64,000 nucleotides of DNA, from contig CAJHNH020008455.1 in assembly GCA_905116865.2 (NCBI GenBank), forward strand, positions 1,062,580 to 1,126,579, given 5' to 3'. The position numbers and the translations under genes were made by a program. Of this stretch, positions 61,101 through 64,000 are shown piece by piece. Positions within the stretch are counted from its first letter, which is position 1, and every line of letters starts with the position of its first letter. The notes under the pieces were generated by a model. The model did no database searches, was not told where the DNA came from, and saw only the letters and a list, made by a program, of their open reading frames with translations. This DNA comes from Candidula unifasciata (Eukaryota; Mollusca; Gastropoda; Stylommatophora; Geomitridae).

Positions 61101-62452
61101 AGAGAGATGTTCTGTAAAGAACTTGCTGATAAATGAACTTCCCACTGCTGTTTTCAGTTTGCAAGTAGTCTTCTTGTTCTGAATGTCCTTCTGTCTCATG
61201 TACTTTCAATCAGCTCTGACACAGATGATCCTCCAAGCCATGATGTCAGACTGTCCAGCATCTTTTCTCTCCATCTCCGTCTGCCTCTCCTCCCCTCCAA
61301 CTTTCCTACTGTCATGATGTACTTCAGCTTTCTCACTCTCATCACATGACCAAAGAGTGTACAATGTCTCTTCCTGATGTGGTCAATCACTTTCTTTCAA
61401 GACATCTATATTACTCTTTGTATCTGTCCAGGGTATTCTCATCATTTGTCTATAAAACCACATCTCTGCAGCTTCCAAATAATTTTTCACTAATCTACCA
61501 AATGTCCATGATTCACTTCCATTTATCAAGACAGGATTTATAAAGCTTTTAAGAATTCTCTTTCTCGTTTGAATTAACAAAGAGTAGTCACTAAAAAACA
61601 AGTAGTCACTAAAAGACAAGTAGTCACTAAAAGACAAATAGTCACTAAAAGACAAGTAGTCACTAAAAGACAAGTAGTCACTAAAAGACAAGTAGTCACG
61701 AAAAGACAAGTAGTCACTAAAAACAAGTGACAAGTAGTCATTAAAATCATACCTAAAATCTTCACTGTTGTCATCATATCCTACACAAAAATGTCCTGTC
61801 ATTTGGCAAGAATCAAGCTGATAACAGATCTTAGAGAAAAGGAAGTCTGGTGTTTTATTAATATCCAACCCCAGGAAAGTCAAACATTTTAGAGGGTGGT
61901 AAGACTGGGTTTCCTGGCATTTCTTATGCTTTCAACAACCATAAAACATCTTAAACTGGCCCTAAAGGCAAACAACCTACGTCCCACGAGAGAGTGAAGC
62001 CTAGGTCCCACGACTGCATGCAGCCTATCTACCACCCCCTGACTGTCCTGTGACCTGTGGATTTCCCCTGTTTGGGGTAGGATATTAATAAAGCCCCGGA
62101 AGTCTAGGTGAAGCAATAGTGCACAGAACCAGGTGCCAAATGTATAACTCTGATGTACACAAATTTATACCTAGAGCACGGCGACAATAAATAATGATTT
62201 TTTGGTTTTGTTTTGAGATGAATGACCAAAATCTTCTTGGCTCTGTCGGCCACAAGTCCAACAAAACTGCATCCCAATGACAACAACTTTGGCTACAATA
62301 AAAGCTAAAATTGTATCCATTCTAAATACATCACACACCTGATTACACTTCTTCTCCAAACTCTGTTTCTCTTTGCTGATCTCCGACAGTCTACACTCAG
62401 TCCGCTCCCGCTCCTGTCTCTCATTCTCCCAGCGTGCCGTAGACTCCTCCAG
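54967..62452 (-). CDS. BRAP: BRCA1-associated protein (BRAP/IMP), C-terminal coiled coil, 3 exons
   Basis: BRAP is a cytoplasmic RING-type E3 ligase and Ras effector that restrains KSR scaffolding of the MAPK cascade; its order is an RRM-like N-terminus, RING, UBP-type zinc finger and C-terminal coiled coil (known family facts). Only the coiled coil and tail are in the window: join complement of 62339-62452, 58692-58838 and 54967-55140, all phase 0. Reading LEESTARWENERQERER, LSEISKEKQSLEKKCNQ, LHSRATSVLAELQEERQMN, then EITELKEQLRDVMFYLEAQQ and QEEIQGGQVIVGAAAA, ending SGKKSRKKR. Human BRAP has DLLKEKQSVERKCTQ, QITEIQEQLRDVMFYLETQQ, QEIQEGQINIAMASA and a basic end. RING and zinc finger exons are beyond 64000. 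Confidence 0.95.
55300..55620 (-). pseudogene. LINE RNase H-type tail (ADRLA family)
   Basis: The minus strand reads MLGNEQTDWLAGSAPAGGEF and on to NNGAARSDKGIWPTLS. Same family as 5944-6231: GNE-AD-LAGSAP motif. Confidence 0.75.
55676..56098. repeat. 25-bp minisatellite
   Basis: About 17 units of GTTGCGTGCCATCTCCACAA plus AGAAA. A block of units (55875-55985) has TCTGCAC in place of TCTCCAC. Because 25 is not a multiple of three and no stop arises, all three plus frames and minus frames stay open; none is a gene. Confidence 0.97.
56270..57420 (-). pseudogene. Mariner-type transposase relic, heavily decayed
   Basis: The minus strand shows broken blocks. 57400-57180 has WKMTVDGIVKLS and LHNRLNMGKVC, like the mariner N-terminal helix-turn-helix and LNM-KVCA segment. 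56960-56740 has GQYYSRLL and TLLLTKHGLCS, like the catalytic region. 56440-56330 has WFSHTQKEG, like the C-terminus. 56460-56700 and a C23 run (57001-57023) look inserted. Many stops and shifts. Confidence 0.5.
57001..57023. repeat. Poly-C run of 23
   Basis: Uninterrupted C tract inside the mariner relic. Confidence 0.95.
57600..57960 (+). pseudogene. LINE C-terminal tail
   Basis: In shifting plus frames: WFGHLTRMP near 57750, then SHTKRYNGYRTSGRAQKVW and CIKNSLTEMNINLNSALD. This matches the LINE ending WFGHL-RMP ... KRYNGYRTRGRP-KRWSDCIK-GL-EMN. Confidence 0.82.
58290..58570 (+). mobile_element. GAA-tailed dispersed element
   Basis: TGGGTCCCTGGATCCATTTG, ACTGACCCACTGAACCTAAC, GTCATAAAAGGCAACC, TGCCTGAGAGGCAAGAAACC, TCCAGATCTGTAAAACGGAT, TTTTCGCCAGAGTTTACAGC and AAAAGAAGAGG. 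Confidence 0.8.
58692..58838 (-). CDS. BRAP: BRAP coiled-coil exon
   Basis: 147 bases, phase 0 at both ends; acceptor CCCCCTTAG, donor CAG/GTAAAG on the minus strand. It reads LHSRATSVLAELQEERQMNI, then CLRDNQQHWQTRVTALEGKL and KDLTEKKDQ. Human BRAP has LNTRVAKLSTELQEEQELNK and CLRANQ at this position. Confidence 0.95.
58872..59285 (+). mobile_element. tRNA-derived SINE in a 204-bp tandem duplication
   Basis: Two copies start at about 58879 and 59083, each with TGTATCTGTGGCTTAG, CACTGTGAACATGCTTTGTA, B box GGTTCGATCCC (58933-58943 in the first), AGCTGCAGGTAATTTGGCAG, a C run, and CGAGTCATACAGACAGCAGA. The first copy lacks the GCGTTGGCTTTGAG piece. Near identity shows a recent duplication. 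Confidence 0.9.
59406..59812. repeat. 57-bp minisatellite, 7 units
   Basis: Unit ATCTTCCTCCTTAGAACAGA, TGAATACTGTAGACTGATTG, AGAAATTAGATGTAGAT. Units differ by one or two bases. Confidence 0.97.
59870..60000. repeat. Dispersed piece shared with 63370-63435
   Basis: CCGTTCTACTTCCAACTCAA, GCCTGAGTCGGAAGAATCTC and AGCGCAGTGCACAAACTTTG recur at 63371-63430. The copy at 63370 continues into a tRNA-like region, so this is probably one SINE family. Confidence 0.6.
60160..60390 (+). mobile_element. tRNA-derived SINE, 3' part
   Basis: GGGTACCAGAATGTATGTCC, AGATGGCCGGCATAATGCTG, ACCACATTATACACCTAGTG and CGCCTTAAGGCGTGAAAAGG correspond to 52205-52370. Confidence 0.75.
60468..60758 (+). mobile_element. 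GAA-tailed dispersed element, near full length
   Basis: TCTGTGTGGGTTCTGGGGCC, a G-rich tract, ACAGACCCCTGCCTCCC, GTATCTGTCTGAGAGGCGAG, GAACCAACAGGCTTCATACA, CAAGTTCTGGAACAAGACTC, AACCAGAGCTTTCTGCTGG and AGAGAAGAAG. An inverted 3' fragment lies next to it (60815-60900). Confidence 0.85.
60985..61115 (+). mobile_element. LINE C-terminal tail fragment
   Basis: The plus strand reads TEDALAVKAHRAGELAQERD, then FQKCYEER, the counterpart of DSLSVKVHEAGELARDGVSF at 328-561. Confidence 0.7.
61196..61580 (-). pseudogene. LINE C-terminal region
   Basis: The minus strand reads LLIQTRKRILKSFINPVLIN, SESWTFGRLVKNYLEAAEMW, FYRQMMRIPWTDTKSN, then (next frame) HIRKRHCTLFGHVMRVRKL and KLEGRRGRRRWREKMLDSL. 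This is the classic LINE ending (YG-ESWT, LEA-EMWF-RRMLRI-WTD, FGHVMR, EG-RGRGR-R). One frameshift near 61385. Confidence 0.9.
61575..61745. repeat. 18-bp minisatellite inside the LINE relic
   Basis: About nine units of TAGTCACTAAAAGACAAG, open on the minus strand in phase with the LINE frame (DYLSFS repeated), which produces a long but artificial frame. Confidence 0.95.
61885..62338. other. BRAP intron, little recognised
   Basis: ACGTCCCACGAGAGAGTGAA and AGGTCCCACGACTGCATGCA form a small direct repeat near 61980-62025. No exon or element identified. Confidence 0.5.
62339..62452 (-). CDS. BRAP: BRAP coiled-coil exon (most 5' in window)
   Basis: 114 bases, phase 0 at both ends. It reads LEESTARWENERQERERTEC, then RLSEISKEKQSLEKKCNQ. 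The acceptor on the minus strand is TTTCTTGGCCATGAAG, weaker than usual; the donor is CAG/GTGTGT. The upstream BRAP exons should lie beyond 64000. Confidence 0.9.
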
Positions 62453-62611
62453 CTTCATGGCCAAGAAATGTAGAGATGAAAACAATTATGGTCAGGCACT
62501 GTGTCTGATCACACATACTACTCAAAACACATGTCTGTGTACATACACATGTGCGTGTGGATGCATGTATATGTCTGTATATGATGGAAATATAATTATA
62601 CTGTTACTGGT

Positions 62612-62842
62612 ACCCCCCGTGTGGGTTCCAGGGCCCCATTGTGGGGAAGACAAGAAGAGACCCACTGCTTCCACAATAAGAATAACTGCACACACATAGG
62701 TCAGTAATACGGATGTACATGCAAAACTCAGGCCCTGGCACAAAGTCGGTGAACAAAGAAGAAGAAGAAGGAACAAGACTAAAGTCCGGAGGTGGATAAA
62801 TGCCCAAAACTTTCTGCCGGAGTTTACAGCCAATGAATGCAA
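62612..62842 (+). mobile_element. GAA-tailed dispersed element with internal tail insertion
   Basis: CGTGTGGGTTCCAGGGCCCC, ATTGTGGGGAAGACAAGAAG, AGGTCAGTAATACGGATGTA, then an early AAAGAAGAAGAAGAAGGAAC and a second ending AACTTTCTGCCGGAGTTTAC with AAAAGAAGA. Confidence 0.78.
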
Positions 62843-62849
62843 AGAATAA

Positions 62850-63370
62850 AAAGAAGATACTGGTACCATCAGAACTGGAACCCTGTGCTTGCTGCTGACA
62901 ATGGGGATGGATCGAAACAAAAAATTATGTGAATTTAAGAGGAGGTGAAAAGATGCTGCAACCAGACAGTTTTTCTCACACACACATGCACGCACGCAAG
63001 AACACACACACACACAAGAAGAGATATGACCTGAAGCTGCAGGAGGAGCAAAAAGTGAATATTTCTTTGAGAGGAACCAGCAACATTGGCAGACTAAAGT
63101 GAACTGCCATTGAAGGAGAGCATAACCTGTTTTAACAACAGCTTTTGTAAAAACTCTGCATTACACTGATCAGGTGTGCTGGGATGTTTTTCCCTGGAGC
63201 TTACTCCAGGGTACATTATCAAATGCCTTTTCTAGCTCCCACCCCTGCAAAAAAACAAAAAAAAAACATAGGTTCAACTCACTCTTGTATTCGAGGGCTT
63301 TTTTACTCATGTGCCTGAGTTAGGTTTTGTTAGGTTTAGACAATGGATCAACAATGTAACCCCTAAGTGC
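62850..63370. other. BRAP intron with small relics
   Basis: 62855-62910 has LINE-tail blocks (GGTACCATCAGAACTGGAAC, GACAATGGGGATGGATCG). CA repeats at 62975-63020. No exon recognised. Confidence 0.5.
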
Positions 63371-63645
63371 TCCGTTCTATTTCTGACTCCAGCCTGAGTC
63401 TGAAGAATCTCAGCGCAGTGCACAATCCAAATTTTGCCCGGGCAGCACTGGTAGGCTACTCTTTTTTAAGTTTCCACTGCCAAGGGATTTTTTTTTTACC
63501 TGCGCAACAATACACACAGGTGTCTGATTTTACTACTCAGAGACACGCAAAAATCCCAGCCGTCACCAGGGCTTAAACCCGGGACCTCCAACACTCGAGT
63601 AAGACGCCATGCCTCGAGACCATGCAGCCCCCACCCCTGTCTGAG
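63371..63645 (-). mobile_element. tRNA-like SINE
   Basis: The complement of 63545-63640 reads CATGGTCTCGAGGCATGGCG (A-box region) and GGTCCCGGGTTTAAGCCCTG (B-box region). The body continues to 63371 and is shared with 59870-60000. It does not fold as a full tRNA. Confidence 0.6.
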
Positions 63646-63769
63646 TGTGAAGATAAGGCCTTAAGCACTTCGGTTTGCTCTAAAACCACACTGGGCCTGA
63701 TCCGGTTGTGGTTCTGCCAGACATCTGTGTCTCTGTTCTAGAGTACGATTCATATGTACAAATGTACAA

Positions 63770-63940
63770 ATGTGGTGAACATCACGCCGACCCCCTTTAC
63801 TTTCCAGGATGTTACCTGATACCTATTTAAGGCTGCTAGACTCAGGAACCAAAGTCATTTTTTTTTTTAAATTACGGCTGTCAGGACCTAAACTCAAGAC
63901 CTTTGGATCCTGTGACGGGTGAAAGCTTGGCGTACAGTGT
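63770..63940 (-). mobile_element. Possible SINE fragment
   Basis: GCCGACCCCCTTTACTTTCC, AGGATGTTACCTGATACCTA, and an inverted B-box-like TGTCAGGACCTAAACTCAAG. Related to 16250-16340 and 45180-45250. Confidence 0.45.
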
Positions 63941-64000
63941 GACGTGCTGTAAAGGCTGCGTGGTGATGTGCGGCGTACCAAAGGTGACTAAGGGCGTCGC

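Overview
The window is a stretch of animal nuclear genome. It contains split genes with GT-AG introns, many decayed non-LTR retrotransposons, tRNA-derived SINEs, mariner and hAT relics and a large load of minisatellites. There are no bacterial operons, no CRISPR and no complete intronless gene. Protein content and repeat style suggest an invertebrate bilaterian, probably a mollusc such as a gastropod; the mollusc assignment is inference.

Two genes account for essentially all real coding sequence. On the + strand, 2337-35322 holds ataxin-2 (ATXN2), read here as 18 coding exons. In order they encode a low-complexity linker, the Lsm domain, the LsmAD domain, a long Gln/Pro/His-rich region, the PABP-binding PAM2 motif (LNPNAKEF, 19115-19154), more Gln/Pro-rich sequence and a very short last coding exon. 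The start codon and first exon(s) lie left of the window. Intron phases agree throughout except for one missing base inside the 583-base exon (G run, 13138-13142). On the - strand, 62452-54967 holds the last three coding exons of BRAP (BRCA1-associated protein/IMP, a RING-type E3 ligase and Ras effector): its C-terminal coiled coil and basic tail. The rest of BRAP lies right of the window. ATXN2 and BRAP therefore lie tail to tail about 20 kb apart. They are also neighbours on human 12q24, so this looks like old microsynteny with a changed orientation.

Layout: 1-2336, intron with a LINE relic split by a SINE; 2337-35348, ATXN2 with introns full of repeats, including a partial copy of its own Gln/Pro exon and a 1-kb terminal-inverted-repeat element in one intron; 35349-54789, intergenic, with a possible ATXN2 poly(A) site, LINE tails, a mariner inserted in a minisatellite, a 30-bp array with a 450-bp higher-order repeat, a 41-bp array and MITEs; 54790-62452, BRAP 3' end; 62453-64000, BRAP intron.

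The most striking non-genic feature is an unnamed dispersed element of about 280 bp with a GAA-rich tail, seen in about 22 copies on both strands. Many other long open frames, up to 442 codons, are minisatellites without stop codons and are not genes.
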